Below, one piece after another: positions 40,871-50,322 of a stretch of DNA of 64,000 nucleotides (the stretch's first letter is position 1; each line of letters starts with the position of its first letter). This DNA is from Aureimonas pseudogalii (lineage in GTDB: Bacteria; Pseudomonadota; Alphaproteobacteria; Rhizobiales; Rhizobiaceae), in contig NZ_JACIEK010000001.1 of assembly GCF_014196835.1 (NCBI RefSeq), positions 1,190,283-1,254,282 of the forward strand, in the 5' to 3' direction. Under the pieces are notes generated by a model. That model searched no databases. It saw nothing but the letters and a program-made list of their open reading frames with translations, and was not told where the DNA came from. Position numbers and translations under genes: made by a program.

Positions 40871-41971
40871 CTAGTTGCGCACGCCCTCGACGTACCAGTC
40901 CATCTTCAGGAGGTCGGCGTCGGGGATGACGACGCCTGCCGCCACCTTCTCGGCGCCCGCCTGATCCTTGATCGGGCCGGTGAAGACGCTGTAGGTGCCC
41001 GCCGTCGTCTCGTCGACCACCTTCTGCGCGGCGGCCTTCACGTCGGCCGGCATCTTCTCGTTGAAGGGCGACATCTTCACCTCGCCCTCCTTCATGCCGA
41101 GCCAGACGTCGTCCTGTTTCCACGAGCCGGCGGCCACCGCCTCGACGCGGCCGACATAGTAGGGCCCCCAATTGTCGACGATCGCGGTCATGTGGGCGTT
41201 CGGCGCGAAGCTCTGCATGTCCCAGGCCTGCCCGAAGGCGACGGCGCCGCGCTTCTCGGCCTCCTGCAGCGGGCCGGGGCTGTCGGTGTGCTGGGTGATG
41301 ACGTCGGCGCCCTGGTCGAGAAGCGCCGAGGTCGCCTGCACCTCCTTGGCAGGGTCGTACCAGGAATTGACCCAGACGACCTGCGTCTCGAAGGCGGGGT
41401 TCACCTTGCGCGCGGCGAGCGTGAAGGCGTTGATGCCCATCACCACTTCCGGGATCGGGAAGGACGCGACGTAGCCGGCCTTGCCCGACTTCGACATATG
41501 GCCCGCGATGGTGCCGAGCACGGCGCGCCCCTCGTAGAAGCGGGCGTTGTAGATGCCCATGTTGGCGGCCGTCTGGTAGCCGGTGGCGTGCTCGAACTTC
41601 ACCTTCGGAAACTGCTTGGCGACCTTCAGGGTCGGGTTCATGAAGCCGAAGGAGGTCGAGAAGATGATGTCGTTGCCGTCCTGCGCGAGCTTGCGGATGA
41701 CGCGCTCGGCGTCCGGCCCCTCCGCCACGTTCTCGACGAAGGTGGTGACGACCTTGTCGCCGAGTTTATCGGCCAGGAACTTGCGGCCCTGGTCGTGAGC
41801 GAAGGAATAGCCGAAATCGCCGACCGGGCCGACATAGACGAAGGCGGCCTTCACCGGCCGATCCAGCGCCTGCGCGAAGGCGGGATGACCGAAGGGCGTC
41901 GAGGCGAGAAGCGCGCCGCCGGCGAGGGCGGCGGCTCCGAGGAGAAGGCGGCGGCGGTTGATGGCGATCAT
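40871..41971 (-). CDS. BMP-family ABC transporter substrate-binding protein (probable purine/nucleoside)
   Basis: A 366-residue periplasmic binding protein. A signal with an RRRLLLGAA segment, possibly a Tat signal, is followed by the Bmp/Med fold: VKAAFVYVGPVGDFGYSFAHDQGRKF, KLAQDGNDIIFSTSFGFM, FEHATGYQTAANMGIYNARFYEGRAVLGTIA and QGADVITQHTDSPGP. BMP proteins with two permeases and a double ATPase, as encoded next, import nucleosides or related purines. Its location between xdhABC and puuD/guaD supports a purine or nucleobase substrate, but that is inference from context. The start at 41971 has AAGGAG 7 bases upstream. Confidence 0.92.
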   Translation of the reverse strand: MIAINRRRLLLGAAALAGGALLASTPFGHPAFAQALDRPVKAAFVYVGPVGDFGYSFAHDQGRKFLADKLGDKVVTTFVENVAEGPDAERVIRKLAQDGNDIIFSTSFGFMNPTLKVAKQFPKVKFEHATGYQTAANMGIYNARFYEGRAVLGTIAGHMSKSGKAGYVASFPIPEVVMGINAFTLAARKVNPAFETQVVWVNSWYDPAKEVQATSALLDQGADVITQHTDSPGPLQEAEKRGAVAFGQAWDMQSFAPNAHMTAIVDNWGPYYVGRVEAVAAGSWKQDDVWLGMKEGEVKMSPFNEKMPADVKAAAQKVVDETTAGTYSVFTGPIKDQAGAEKVAAGVVIPDADLLKMDWYVEGVRN

Positions 41972-42000
41972 CGAGGGCTCCTTGGGATGCGGATGGGAGG

Positions 42001-42924
42001 TCAGGCGGTGGCGCGGAACGGCTTGCCGAGGCAGGCCGGCGCCGCCGATCGCGTGCGGGTGCGCCCTGAGATGAGGGCGAGCACGAGGATCGTCGCGAGA
42101 TAGGGAAGCGCGGTGAGGAACTCGGGCGCGAGGAACGACCAGCCGGCGGCCTTGGCCTGCAGCTCCAGCGTGATGACGGCGCCGAAGAGATAGGCGCCAA
42201 GTAGCAGCCGGCCGGGCCGCCACGAGGCGAAGACCACGAGCGCGATGGCGATCCAGCCGCGCCCGGCGGTCAGCCGCTCGGCCCACATCGGGGTCAGCAC
42301 CAGCGAATAGAACGAGCCGCCGAGACCGGCCATCGCCCCGCCGAAGAGGACGGCGAGATAGCGCACCTTGAGCACGGGATAGCCGATCGAATGGGCCGAG
42401 GCGTCGTTCTCGCCGACCGCCCGCAGCACGAGCCCAGCCCGCGAATGCTTGAGGAACCACCAGACGCCCAGCGTCAGCGCGAGCGAGGCGTAGACGATGG
42501 GCGAATAGCCGAAGAGGACGCGCCAGAACGGATCGTTCGCCAGCGCCGCCGGGAAGATCGAGGTGAAGCCGGGCGTGGTGATGCCCACGAACGAGGCGCC
42601 CGCCAGCGCCGAGACGCCGGTGCCGAAGATCGTCAAGGCCAGCCCCGTCGCCACCTGATTGGCCGTCAGCGTCAGCGTCAGATAGGCGAAGATCAGCGAG
42701 GAGGCCGCCGCCGCCGCCATCGCGGCCAGTGCGCCGAGCGCGGGAATGCCGGTCGTGACGGAGACCACGAAGGCGGTGACGGCGCCGATCAGCATCATGC
42801 CCTCGACGCCGAGATTGAGGACGCCCGACTTCTCCACCACGAGTTCGCCGAGCGCGGCGATGAGGATGGGCGTCGCGGCGGTGACGATCGCGACGATGAC
42901 GGCAACGGTGAAGTCCGGGCTCAT
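42001..42924 (-). CDS. ABC transporter permease, BMP/nucleoside type (second permease)
   Basis: A 307-residue inner-membrane protein with about eight or nine helices. The segment ALGELVVEKSGVLNLGVEGMMLIGA is diagnostic for the permease of BMP-linked nucleoside importers, and LKHSRAGLVLRAVGENDASAHSIG is the cytoplasmic coupling loop that contacts the ATPase. It overlaps the first permease gene by 4 bp (ATGA) and precedes the binding-protein gene by 29 bp. It should form a heterodimer with the product of 42921-44063. Confidence 0.95.
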   Translation of the reverse strand: MSPDFTVAVIVAIVTAATPILIAALGELVVEKSGVLNLGVEGMMLIGAVTAFVVSVTTGIPALGALAAMAAAAASSLIFAYLTLTLTANQVATGLALTIFGTGVSALAGASFVGITTPGFTSIFPAALANDPFWRVLFGYSPIVYASLALTLGVWWFLKHSRAGLVLRAVGENDASAHSIGYPVLKVRYLAVLFGGAMAGLGGSFYSLVLTPMWAERLTAGRGWIAIALVVFASWRPGRLLLGAYLFGAVITLELQAKAAGWSFLAPEFLTALPYLATILVLALISGRTRTRSAAPACLGKPFRATA

Positions 42925-44063
42925 GCCGCCACCTCGCCGGCCGGGCGCGCGGGAAGGGTGGGCGGCGGCGTGGGATCGGGAACCAGCGGCGCGGCCAAGG
43001 CGGGACGCCCGCCCGCCCGCAGCCGGTAGCGCACGAGAATGTCCACCGCGAGGAGGAAGAACAGCATCATCGCCTGGAACACGCCGACCGCGGCGGCGGG
43101 CAGGCCGATCGTCGTCTGCGCGCTCTCGCCGCCGACATAGGTCAGCGCCAGCACGAGCGCCGCGAGCACGATGCCGATGGGGTGCAGCCGCCCGAGAAAG
43201 GCGACGATGATGGCGGTGAAGCCGTAGCCGGTCGGGAAGGCCGGCACCATCTGGCCGAACGGCCCGGCGGCCTCGAAGATGCCGGCGAGCCCGGCGCAGC
43301 CGCCGCCGAGCAGCAGCGTCATCCAGACCACGCGCGCCTCGCGAAAGCCGGCATAGCGCGCGGCCTGCGGCGCGAGGCCGACGACGCGCACCTGAAAGCC
43401 CGCCACGGTGCGCGCGACGAGACCCCACGCCGCCAGAGCCAGCGCAAGCGCTGCGGGAATGCCGAGATGGATCAGCGTCTCCGGCACCACGATCGGCAGG
43501 GTCTGCGAGGCCGTGAACATCGCCGTCTGCGGGAAGTTGAAGCCGGCCGGATCCTTCCAGGGGCCGCGCATGAGATAATAGAGCGTCTGGATCGCGACGT
43601 AGTTGAGCATCAGGCTGGCGAGGATCTCGGAAACGCCGAGCCGGGTGCGCAGGAAGGCGGGGATCGCGGCCCAGGCCATGCCGCCGAGGACGCCGGCCAC
43701 GATCATCGCCGGCAGGATCCAAGCGCCCTCGCCGTCCATCGTCAGAAGCGCGACGCCGGTGCCCGCCAGACCGCCGAGGACGTATTGGCCCTCGGCGCCG
43801 ATGTTCCAGACATTGGCGCGAAAGCCGACGGAGAGGCCGACGGCGATGATCGCGAGCGGCGCGGCCTTCACCAGAAGGTCCTGCCAGCGATACCAGTCGA
43901 AGAGCGGGGTGACGAAGATCTCGCGCACCGCGCCGAACCCGTCGTAGCCGAGGAGCGTGAAGACCACGGCGCCGACCACCAGCGTCAAGACGACGGCGAG
44001 AACGGGCGTCGCGAAGAGCATCGCGCGGCTCGGCTCGCGCCGGGGCTCGAAACGCCAGGCCAT
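42921..44063 (-). CDS. ABC transporter permease, BMP/nucleoside type (first permease)
   Basis: A 380-residue inner-membrane protein with about nine helices. FRANVWNIGAEGQYVLGGLAGTGVALL is the counterpart of the NLGVEGMM motif in its partner, and VVGLAPQAARYAGFREARVVWMTLLLGG is the likely coupling-helix region. The C-terminus is a proline-rich soluble tail. Start and the stop of the ATPase gene share one base (TGATG), so the two are translationally coupled. Together with the second permease it would build the membrane channel of the purine/nucleoside-type importer. Confidence 0.94.
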   Translation of the reverse strand: MAWRFEPRREPSRAMLFATPVLAVVLTLVVGAVVFTLLGYDGFGAVREIFVTPLFDWYRWQDLLVKAAPLAIIAVGLSVGFRANVWNIGAEGQYVLGGLAGTGVALLTMDGEGAWILPAMIVAGVLGGMAWAAIPAFLRTRLGVSEILASLMLNYVAIQTLYYLMRGPWKDPAGFNFPQTAMFTASQTLPIVVPETLIHLGIPAALALALAAWGLVARTVAGFQVRVVGLAPQAARYAGFREARVVWMTLLLGGGCAGLAGIFEAAGPFGQMVPAFPTGYGFTAIIVAFLGRLHPIGIVLAALVLALTYVGGESAQTTIGLPAAAVGVFQAMMLFFLLAVDILVRYRLRAGGRPALAAPLVPDPTPPPTLPARPAGEVAA

Positions 44064-45589
44064 CAGGCCGCGGCCTCGTGCGGGGCATCGCCGTGGACGC
44101 CGCCCATCAGCAGGCCGACGCGCTCGATGGAGATGCCCTTCACGTCCATCGCCTCCGACAGGCGTCCCTCGTTGATCACGGCGAGTCGGTCGCAGAGCTC
44201 CAGCAGCTCGTCGAGATCCTGGCTGACCACGACGATGGCCGCGCCGCGCGCGGCGAGATCGATCATCGCCTGCCGGATGAAGCCGGCGGCGCCCGCATCC
44301 ACCCCCCAGGTCGGCTGCGAGACGACGAGAACCGTGGGCTCCTGCCCGATCTCGCGGCCCATGATGAACTTCTGCAGGTTGCCGCCCGAGAGGCTGCCGG
44401 CGGTGGCCTTCGGGCCGGTCGCCTTCACCGAGAAGGCGGCGATGACGCTCTCGGCGTAGCGGCGCGCGACACCGAAACGGATCAGCCCGCCCGAGGCCAG
44501 CCCCTTGCGCACGCGCGCCGAGAGGATGGCGTTCTCGGCCAGCGACAGCGCGGGCACGGCGGCATGTCCGTTGCGCTCCTCGGGCACGCAGGCGAGCCCG
44601 AGGCGGCGGCGCGCCGAGACGCCGAGCCGCTCCACCGCGCGACCCTCGATCGCGATGGTCCCCGAGACGCCCTCGCTCGTTTCGCCCGAGAGCGCGGCCA
44701 GCAGTTCGTTCTGCCCGTTGCCCGCGACGCCGGCGATGCCGAAGATCTCGCCCGAGCGCACCGTGAAGGCGACGTCGCGAAGGCTGGTGCCGAAGGGCGG
44801 CTCGCCGACCACCGAGAGGCCCGCCACCGCGAAACGTTCGCCGCCGTAGGTGCAGGCGGACTTGTCCGACAGATCCTTCAGCGAGCCGCCAATCATCAAT
44901 TCGGCCATGGAGCGGGCGGTTTCCGCCGCGGGGTCGCAGGTGCCCGCGAGCCGGCCGCCGCGCAGGATCGTCGCGGTGGAGCAGAGCGCTTTGATCTCGC
45001 CAAGCTTGTGCGAGATGTAGAGAATGGAGCAGCCCTCCGCGGCGAGCTTGCGCAGCACGGCGAAGAGCCCGTCCACCTCCTGCGGCGTCAGGACGGAGGT
45101 CGGCTCGTCCATGATGAGGAGCTTCGGGCGGCCCAGCAGCGCGCGCACGATCTCGATGCGCTGGCGCTCGCCGACCGAGAGCGTGTGCACCTCGCGATGC
45201 GGGTCGAGCACGAGGTCGTATTGCGTCATCACGGCGCGGATGCGCGCCTCCAGCTCGCGTCGGGGCGGCGGCTCGTCCATGCCGAGGGCGATGTTCTCCA
45301 GCACCGTCATCGCCTCGAACAGGCAGAAATGTTGGAACACCATGGCGATGCCGAGCCGGCGCGCCTCGCGCGGCGAGGCGATGCGCACGGGCACGCCGTC
45401 GAAGCGGATCTCGCCCTCGTCGGCGGACTGCACGCCGTAGATGATCTTCACCAGCGTCGACTTGCCGGCCCCGTTCTCGCCGAGCAGCGCATGGATGCGG
45501 CCGGGCTCGACGGCGAACGAGACGTCGTCGTTGGCGACGACGCCCGGAAAGCGCTTCGAGATATGGCTCAGTTCAAGACGTGGCGGCAT
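44063..45589 (-). CDS. ABC transporter ATP-binding protein (double ATPase, nucleoside type)
   Basis: A 508-residue protein with two ABC domains in tandem. The first has Walker A GENGAGKST, signature LSVGERQRIEIVRALL and Walker B LLIMDEPTSVLTP. The second starts with a variant Walker A (GVAGNGQNELLAAL), has signature SLSGGNLQKFIMGRE, and LVVSQPTWGVDAGA in place of a standard Walker B, as in carbohydrate and nucleoside importers of this class, where site two is degenerate. The start at 45589 lies 17 bp inside the end of xdhC. A palindromic element about 50 bases upstream may give it separate control. Confidence 0.95.
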   Translation of the reverse strand: MPPRLELSHISKRFPGVVANDDVSFAVEPGRIHALLGENGAGKSTLVKIIYGVQSADEGEIRFDGVPVRIASPREARRLGIAMVFQHFCLFEAMTVLENIALGMDEPPPRRELEARIRAVMTQYDLVLDPHREVHTLSVGERQRIEIVRALLGRPKLLIMDEPTSVLTPQEVDGLFAVLRKLAAEGCSILYISHKLGEIKALCSTATILRGGRLAGTCDPAAETARSMAELMIGGSLKDLSDKSACTYGGERFAVAGLSVVGEPPFGTSLRDVAFTVRSGEIFGIAGVAGNGQNELLAALSGETSEGVSGTIAIEGRAVERLGVSARRRLGLACVPEERNGHAAVPALSLAENAILSARVRKGLASGGLIRFGVARRYAESVIAAFSVKATGPKATAGSLSGGNLQKFIMGREIGQEPTVLVVSQPTWGVDAGAAGFIRQAMIDLAARGAAIVVVSQDLDELLELCDRLAVINEGRLSEAMDVKGISIERVGLLMGGVHGDAPHEAAA

Positions 45590-46475
45590 GCGGCTCCGTC
45601 CAGCGGGGATGGTTCGTCAATTTATTGCACTGAGATTGCACAGGCGCAAAGCCTGTGCAGCGGTTTTCCTCAAGGTTGTACGCGAACGTGACGAGAAGCT
45701 CGGCCGCCACCAGCGCGGCGATGACCTCCGGCCGCTTGTCGCGGATCGCCGCGCCGCCGATCGGCAGCACCAGCCGGTCGATCTCGCCGGCGCGGCCCTC
45801 GCCGGCGAGATGGCGCCGGAAGCTCTCGCGCTTCGTCGCCGAGCCGATCATGCCGACGTAAGCGGCATCTGGCCGGGCGAGCGCGGCGCTCGCAATGAGG
45901 AAGTCGAGCGCATGGTCGTGCGTCGCCACCACGAAGGCCGAGCCGGCGGACGCAGCGGCCACCTCGGCTTCGGGGATCGCCGCTTGACGGCGGGCGGTGC
46001 CGGGCGGGAGATCCGCCAGCCGGTCGGCGCGCGGGTCGATCACGAGGGTGCGCAGCGGCAGCGGCGCGAGGGCGCGGGCGAGTGCCTGCCCCGTGTGCCC
46101 GGCGCCGAAGACGAGGACGCTCGGATGGGCGGCTTTCGCGGCGGCGTCCCCGGCCTCGATCTGCGCCAACAGCGCCGGCGAGGCGCGGGCGAGATCGAGG
46201 ACGACGCGCCCGCCGCAGCACTGGCCGATGGCGGGTCCGAGCGGGATGTCGAGCTTTGAAACCGCTTCGCCGGCCGCGAGCAGGCGCCGCGCCTCGGCGA
46301 TGCCCTCCATCTCCAGCGCCCCGCCGCCGACCGTGCCGACGGCGCGCGCTGCCGTCACCACCATCGCCGCGCCGGCCTCGCGCGGCGTCGAGCCGCGCGC
46401 CTTGGCCACCGTGACAAGGATGGCGGGCTCGCCCGCTTCGAGCGCGGCGCGAAGGGCGGCGACCGGAGCGTCCAT
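45573..46475 (-). CDS. xdhC: Xanthine dehydrogenase accessory protein XdhC
   Basis: A 300-residue cytoplasmic factor that helps load sulfurated molybdenum cofactor into xanthine dehydrogenase. Motifs are ARGSTPREAGAAMVV, the XdhC cysteine site GQCCGGRVVLDL, and the Rossmann-like FGAGHTGQALARAL with THDHALDF and VGMIGSATKRESF. The C-terminus after LEENRCTGFAP is unusual: about 24 extra residues (through HAATS) are encoded over an A/T-richer stretch that contains a perfect palindrome, and the frame runs 17 bp into the ATPase gene. The last codons may be incidental. It follows xdhB by 2 bp. Confidence 0.95.
   Translation of the reverse strand: MDAPVAALRAALEAGEPAILVTVAKARGSTPREAGAAMVVTAARAVGTVGGGALEMEGIAEARRLLAAGEAVSKLDIPLGPAIGQCCGGRVVLDLARASPALLAQIEAGDAAAKAAHPSVLVFGAGHTGQALARALAPLPLRTLVIDPRADRLADLPPGTARRQAAIPEAEVAAASAGSAFVVATHDHALDFLIASAALARPDAAYVGMIGSATKRESFRRHLAGEGRAGEIDRLVLPIGGAAIRDKRPEVIAALVAAELLVTFAYNLEENRCTGFAPVQSQCNKLTNHPRWTEPHAATS
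45622..45659 (-). promoter_or_regulatory. Palindromic element upstream of the ABC importer genes
   Basis: TGCACAGGC (45637-45645) and GCCTGTGCA (45651-45659) form a perfect 9-bp inverted repeat with a 5-base spacer, about 50 bases upstream of the ATPase start and inside the 3' end of xdhC. The flank toward the gene is A/T-rich for this genome. TTGCGC at 45649-45644 on the minus strand, with an A/T-rich hexamer 16-19 bases downstream, is a weak promoter-like pair. The palindrome is certain; a role as operator or RNA hairpin is inference. Confidence 0.4.
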
Positions 46476-46477
46476 CC

Positions 46478-48880
46478 TCACCCGCCTCGCACCGCATCCA
46501 CCGCCGCGAGCAGGCGCTCGGGTGTGGCGGGGGCGTCGAGATCGGGGAAGCGCCGATAGTCGCCGGCCGCGCAGACGGCGTCGTTCAACGCCGAGAACAC
46601 CGAGAGCGCCAGCATGAAGGGCGGCTCGCCCACGGCCTTGGAACGGTAGATCGTGGCGGCGGGGTTGCGGCCCTTCTCCCAGAGCTTCACGCGCAGATCG
46701 TCCGGCCGGTCGTTGGCGGTGGGGATCTTGTAGGTGGAGGGCGCATGGGTGCGCAGGCGCCCCGCCTTGTCCCACCAGAGCTCCTCCGTCGTCAGCCAGC
46801 CCATGCCCTGAACGAAGCCGCCCTCGATCTGCCCGAGGTCGAGGGCCGGGTTCAGCGACTGCCCGGCATCGTGCAGGATGTCGGCGCGCAGCAGCCGGTT
46901 CTCGCCCGTCAGCGTGTCCACCACCACCTCGGCGCAGGCCGCCCCGTAGGCGAAGTAGTAGAAGGGCTTGCCGCTGGCGCTCTCGCGGTCGTAAGCGATG
47001 CCGGGCGTCGCGTAGAAGCCGGTGGAGGAGAGCGAGACGCGGGCGAGATAGGCTTCGCCGACGAGATCGCGGAAGCGCTTCTCCTCGGCTCCAATGCGCA
47101 CGCGGCCCGGCAGGAACACCACCTCCTCGCGTGCCACATGGTAGCGCTGCATGGCATAATCGATCAGCCGACCCTTGATGGTGCGCGCCGCCGCCTGCGC
47201 CGCCATGCCGTTGAGATCGGAGCCCGAGGAGGCGGCAGTGGCCGAGGTGTTCGGCACCTTCGCCGTCGTCGTCGCCGTGATCTTCACGTTCGAGACGTCG
47301 ATCTGGAACTCCTCGGCCACCACCTGCGCCACCTTGGTGAAGAGGCCCTGCCCCATCTCCGTGCCGCCGTGGTTGAGGGCAACCGAGCCATCCTTGTAGA
47401 CGTGGACGAGCGCGCCCGCTTGGTTGAGATGGCTGGTGGTGAAGGAGATGCCGAACTTCACCGGGGTGAGCGCCAACCCCTTCTTGAGGATCGGGCTTTC
47501 CGCGTTGAAGGCGCGCACCGCCTCGCGCCGGGCGCGGTAGTCGGACGAGGTCTCGAGATCGCCGACGATCTCGGCGACGACGCAGTCCTCCACCGTCTGA
47601 TGGTAGGGGGTGCGGCCGAAACGGCCCCCGCCCATCGCCGGATAGAAGTTGCGCCGGCGCACGTCGAGCGGGTCGAGCTTCAGATCGAAGGCGATGCGGT
47701 CGATCGCGCGCTCGATCGCCACCATGCCCTGCGGCCCGCCGAAGCCGCGAAAGGCGGTGTTGGAGACCGTGTGCGTCTTCAGCCGCCGCGAGTGGATGCG
47801 CGCGGCCTTGAGGTCGTAGGCGTTGTCGGCGTGAAACATCGCGCGGTCGGCGATGGCGCCCGAAAGATCCTTGGAGTAGCCGCAGCGCACGACATGGCGG
47901 AACTCGGCGCCGAGGATGCGCCCCGCCGCGTCGTGGCCGACGCGGTAGTCGGCACGCATCTCGTGGCGCTTGCCGGTCATCTCCATGTCGTCGTCGCGGT
48001 CGAGACGGCACTTGGCGGGACGCCCGGTGGCGCGCGCCACGAGCGCGCAGACGCTCGCGAAGAGGGCGGGCTGCGATTCCTTGCCGCCGAAGCCGCCGCC
48101 CATGCGCCGCACCTCCACGGTCACCGCATGGTCGGCGAGGCCGAGGGCCTTGGCGACGTTGTGCTGAACCTCGGAGGGGTGCTGCGTCGAGGAATGGACG
48201 AGCATGTCGCCGTCCTCGCCGGGGATCGCATAGGCGATCTGGCCCTCGAGGTAGAAATGATCCTGTCCGCCGGTTTCGACCGAGCCTTCGACCACATGCG
48301 GCGCAGCAGCCAGCGCAGCCTCGGCGTCGCCGAGCCGCATCTCGTGCGGCGGCAGGAGATCCTCGCCGAACTCGTCGGCGAGCCGGATCGCCTGGGGAAT
48401 CGTGATCGCCGCCAGCAGGTCCTCGTAGTCGACCCGAGCGAGCTTGGCCGCCATCCGCGCCGCGTTCAGGTCGGCGGCCGCCACCGCGAAGAGCGGCTGC
48501 CCCACATAGGAGACGAGGTCCTCCGCGAAGATCGGGTCGTCGCCGAAGACCGGCGAGTAGTCGTTGACGCCGGGGATGTCGCTGGCCGAGAGCACGCAGA
48601 CGACGCCCGGCGCGGCGCGCACCGGCGAAAGGTCGATCGCGCGAATGCGGGCGTGGGCGCGCGCGCTCATCGCGATGAAGACCTGCAGCGTGCCCGGCAG
48701 CTCCGGCTCGTCGTCGATGTAGCGTGCCGCGCCGGTGACGTGCTTGGTGCCGCTGTCGTGAGCGATGCCCTGCCCGACGCCACCCTTCAGCCGCGCCTGT
48801 TTCACCGGCGGGCGCTCGTCGAGGCTCTCGGGCGAGACGGTGCCCGCCATGCCCCGGTCCTGGATGCGGGTCTCGTCCAT
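46478..48880 (-). CDS. xdhB: Xanthine dehydrogenase, molybdopterin-binding subunit
   Basis: An 800-residue subunit that binds molybdopterin and oxidises hypoxanthine and xanthine to urate. Conserved segments are HVTGAARYIDDEPELPGTLQVF at the N-terminus, VRRMGGGFGGKESQ, AFRGFGGPQGMVAIE, LNHGGTEMGQGLFTKV, and KAVGEPPFMLALSVFSAL, whose GE holds the catalytic glutamate. The length matches the R. capsulatus-type split enzyme. Start and the xdhA stop share a base (TGATG). The order uraH-xdhA-xdhB-xdhC on the minus strand has gaps of at most 3 bp, a compact operon for xanthine to OHCU conversion. Confidence 0.97.
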   Translation of the reverse strand: MDETRIQDRGMAGTVSPESLDERPPVKQARLKGGVGQGIAHDSGTKHVTGAARYIDDEPELPGTLQVFIAMSARAHARIRAIDLSPVRAAPGVVCVLSASDIPGVNDYSPVFGDDPIFAEDLVSYVGQPLFAVAAADLNAARMAAKLARVDYEDLLAAITIPQAIRLADEFGEDLLPPHEMRLGDAEAALAAAPHVVEGSVETGGQDHFYLEGQIAYAIPGEDGDMLVHSSTQHPSEVQHNVAKALGLADHAVTVEVRRMGGGFGGKESQPALFASVCALVARATGRPAKCRLDRDDDMEMTGKRHEMRADYRVGHDAAGRILGAEFRHVVRCGYSKDLSGAIADRAMFHADNAYDLKAARIHSRRLKTHTVSNTAFRGFGGPQGMVAIERAIDRIAFDLKLDPLDVRRRNFYPAMGGGRFGRTPYHQTVEDCVVAEIVGDLETSSDYRARREAVRAFNAESPILKKGLALTPVKFGISFTTSHLNQAGALVHVYKDGSVALNHGGTEMGQGLFTKVAQVVAEEFQIDVSNVKITATTTAKVPNTSATAASSGSDLNGMAAQAAARTIKGRLIDYAMQRYHVAREEVVFLPGRVRIGAEEKRFRDLVGEAYLARVSLSSTGFYATPGIAYDRESASGKPFYYFAYGAACAEVVVDTLTGENRLLRADILHDAGQSLNPALDLGQIEGGFVQGMGWLTTEELWWDKAGRLRTHAPSTYKIPTANDRPDDLRVKLWEKGRNPAATIYRSKAVGEPPFMLALSVFSALNDAVCAAGDYRRFPDLDAPATPERLLAAVDAVRGG

Positions 48881-50319
48881 CACGCGACCTCCGCAATGCG
48901 CGTCGGCACGCCGCCGAGAAGCTCCAGCCGGAAGCGCTCGACGAGGTTGGCGGCGGTCTTCAGCCGGTAGTCGGCGCTGGCGCGCAGGTCGTCGAGCGGC
49001 TGGAAGTCGTCTTCCAGCGCAGCTGCCGCACGTGCCGTGGCGGCAGCGTCGAAGGGCCGGCCGACGAGCGAGCTTTCCGCGTTGAGGGCGCGCTTCGGGG
49101 TACCTGCCATGCCGCCGAAGGCGAGGCGCGCGGCCACCACGATTCGCCCCTCGAAGCGCAGCTTGAAGGCCGCGAGCACGGCCGAGATGTCGGAATCTGT
49201 GCGCTTGGAGATCTTGTAGGCGGCGAAGCGCTCCTCCGGCTCGATCACCGGCACCTCGACGGCGGCGACGAACTCGCCGGGCGCGCGGTCCTGCCGGCCG
49301 TATTCGAGGAAGAAGTCCTCGAGCAGCAGCGAGCGCGCCTCGTCGCCGCGCCGCAGGTGCAGCACCGCGCCGAGCGCGATGAGAACGGGGGGCAGGTCGC
49401 CGATCGGCGAACCGTTGGCGATGTTGCCGCCCACCGTGCCGGCATTGCGCACCTGCGGCCCCGCGAAGCGGCGCATCACCTCGCCGAGATCGGGATGCAG
49501 CGCCGTCCAGTGCGCCATGGCCTGCGAATGCGTCACGGCGGCGCCGAGGACGAGGCGGCCCGGCGCTTCCTCGACATGGGAGAGGTCGGCGACGCGCGAG
49601 ACGTCGATCATCACGGGGAACTCGCGGTGCTGCTTGGTCACCCAGAGCCCGACGTCGGTGGCCCCGGCCACCAGCGTCGCGTCCGGGTGCTCGGCATAGG
49701 CGTCGGCGAGCGCGTCGACGTCGCCGGGCGAGAGCCAGAGCCGGCCGCCCGCCTCGTAGCGGAAGGTCTCCGCCCCCCGCATCGCGCCGAGCCGCGCCGC
49801 CGTCGCGGCATCGGCCACGCTCGTGTCGGGCTGCGCCTGCGCCGCGACGGCCACACCGGCATCGACGATCGGCCCGTAGCCGGTGCAGCGGCAGAGATTG
49901 CCGGCGATCTCGTCCTTCACCGATTGCCGGTCGGTGAGCGAGCCCGCCCGCCAGGCGGCATGAAGCTGAACCACGAAACCCGGCGTGCAGAAGCCGCACT
50001 GGCTGGCATGGCGCGCCACCATCTCGCGCTGGATCGGCGCGGGCGTGTCGCGGCCGAGATGCTCCACCGTCTCCACGGCGCGCCCGTGCAGCGCCGGCAG
50101 GAAGGTGATGCAGGCATTCACCGCGCGCCGGGCGAGGCCGCCTGCGCCGTCCGGTTGCTCGACGAGGATCGTGCAGGCGCCGCAGTCGCCTTCCGCGCAG
50201 CCCTCCTTCGTGCCGGTCAGGCGCTCGGGCCCGCGCAGATACTGCAGAACAGTGGTGGTCGGCGCGAGGCCCTCCACCGAGCGGTCCTCGCCGTTGAGCA
50301 CGAAGCGGATCGGGGCCAT
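48880..50319 (-). CDS. xdhA: Xanthine dehydrogenase, iron-sulfur/FAD subunit
   Basis: A 479-residue electron-transfer subunit. The N-terminal [2Fe-2S] ferredoxin domain has Cys41, Cys46 and Cys49 in GCAEGDCGACTILV; the second [2Fe-2S] domain has SQCGFCTPGF and CRCTGYGP. The FAD domain follows from about residue 190, with LVAGATDVGLWVTK and RNAGTVGGNIANGSPIGD. It pairs with XdhB. The start at 50319 follows the uraH stop by 3 bp. Confidence 0.97.
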   Translation of the reverse strand: MAPIRFVLNGEDRSVEGLAPTTTVLQYLRGPERLTGTKEGCAEGDCGACTILVEQPDGAGGLARRAVNACITFLPALHGRAVETVEHLGRDTPAPIQREMVARHASQCGFCTPGFVVQLHAAWRAGSLTDRQSVKDEIAGNLCRCTGYGPIVDAGVAVAAQAQPDTSVADAATAARLGAMRGAETFRYEAGGRLWLSPGDVDALADAYAEHPDATLVAGATDVGLWVTKQHREFPVMIDVSRVADLSHVEEAPGRLVLGAAVTHSQAMAHWTALHPDLGEVMRRFAGPQVRNAGTVGGNIANGSPIGDLPPVLIALGAVLHLRRGDEARSLLLEDFFLEYGRQDRAPGEFVAAVEVPVIEPEERFAAYKISKRTDSDISAVLAAFKLRFEGRIVVAARLAFGGMAGTPKRALNAESSLVGRPFDAAATARAAAALEDDFQPLDDLRASADYRLKTAANLVERFRLELLGGVPTRIAEVA

Positions 50320-50322
50320 GGC

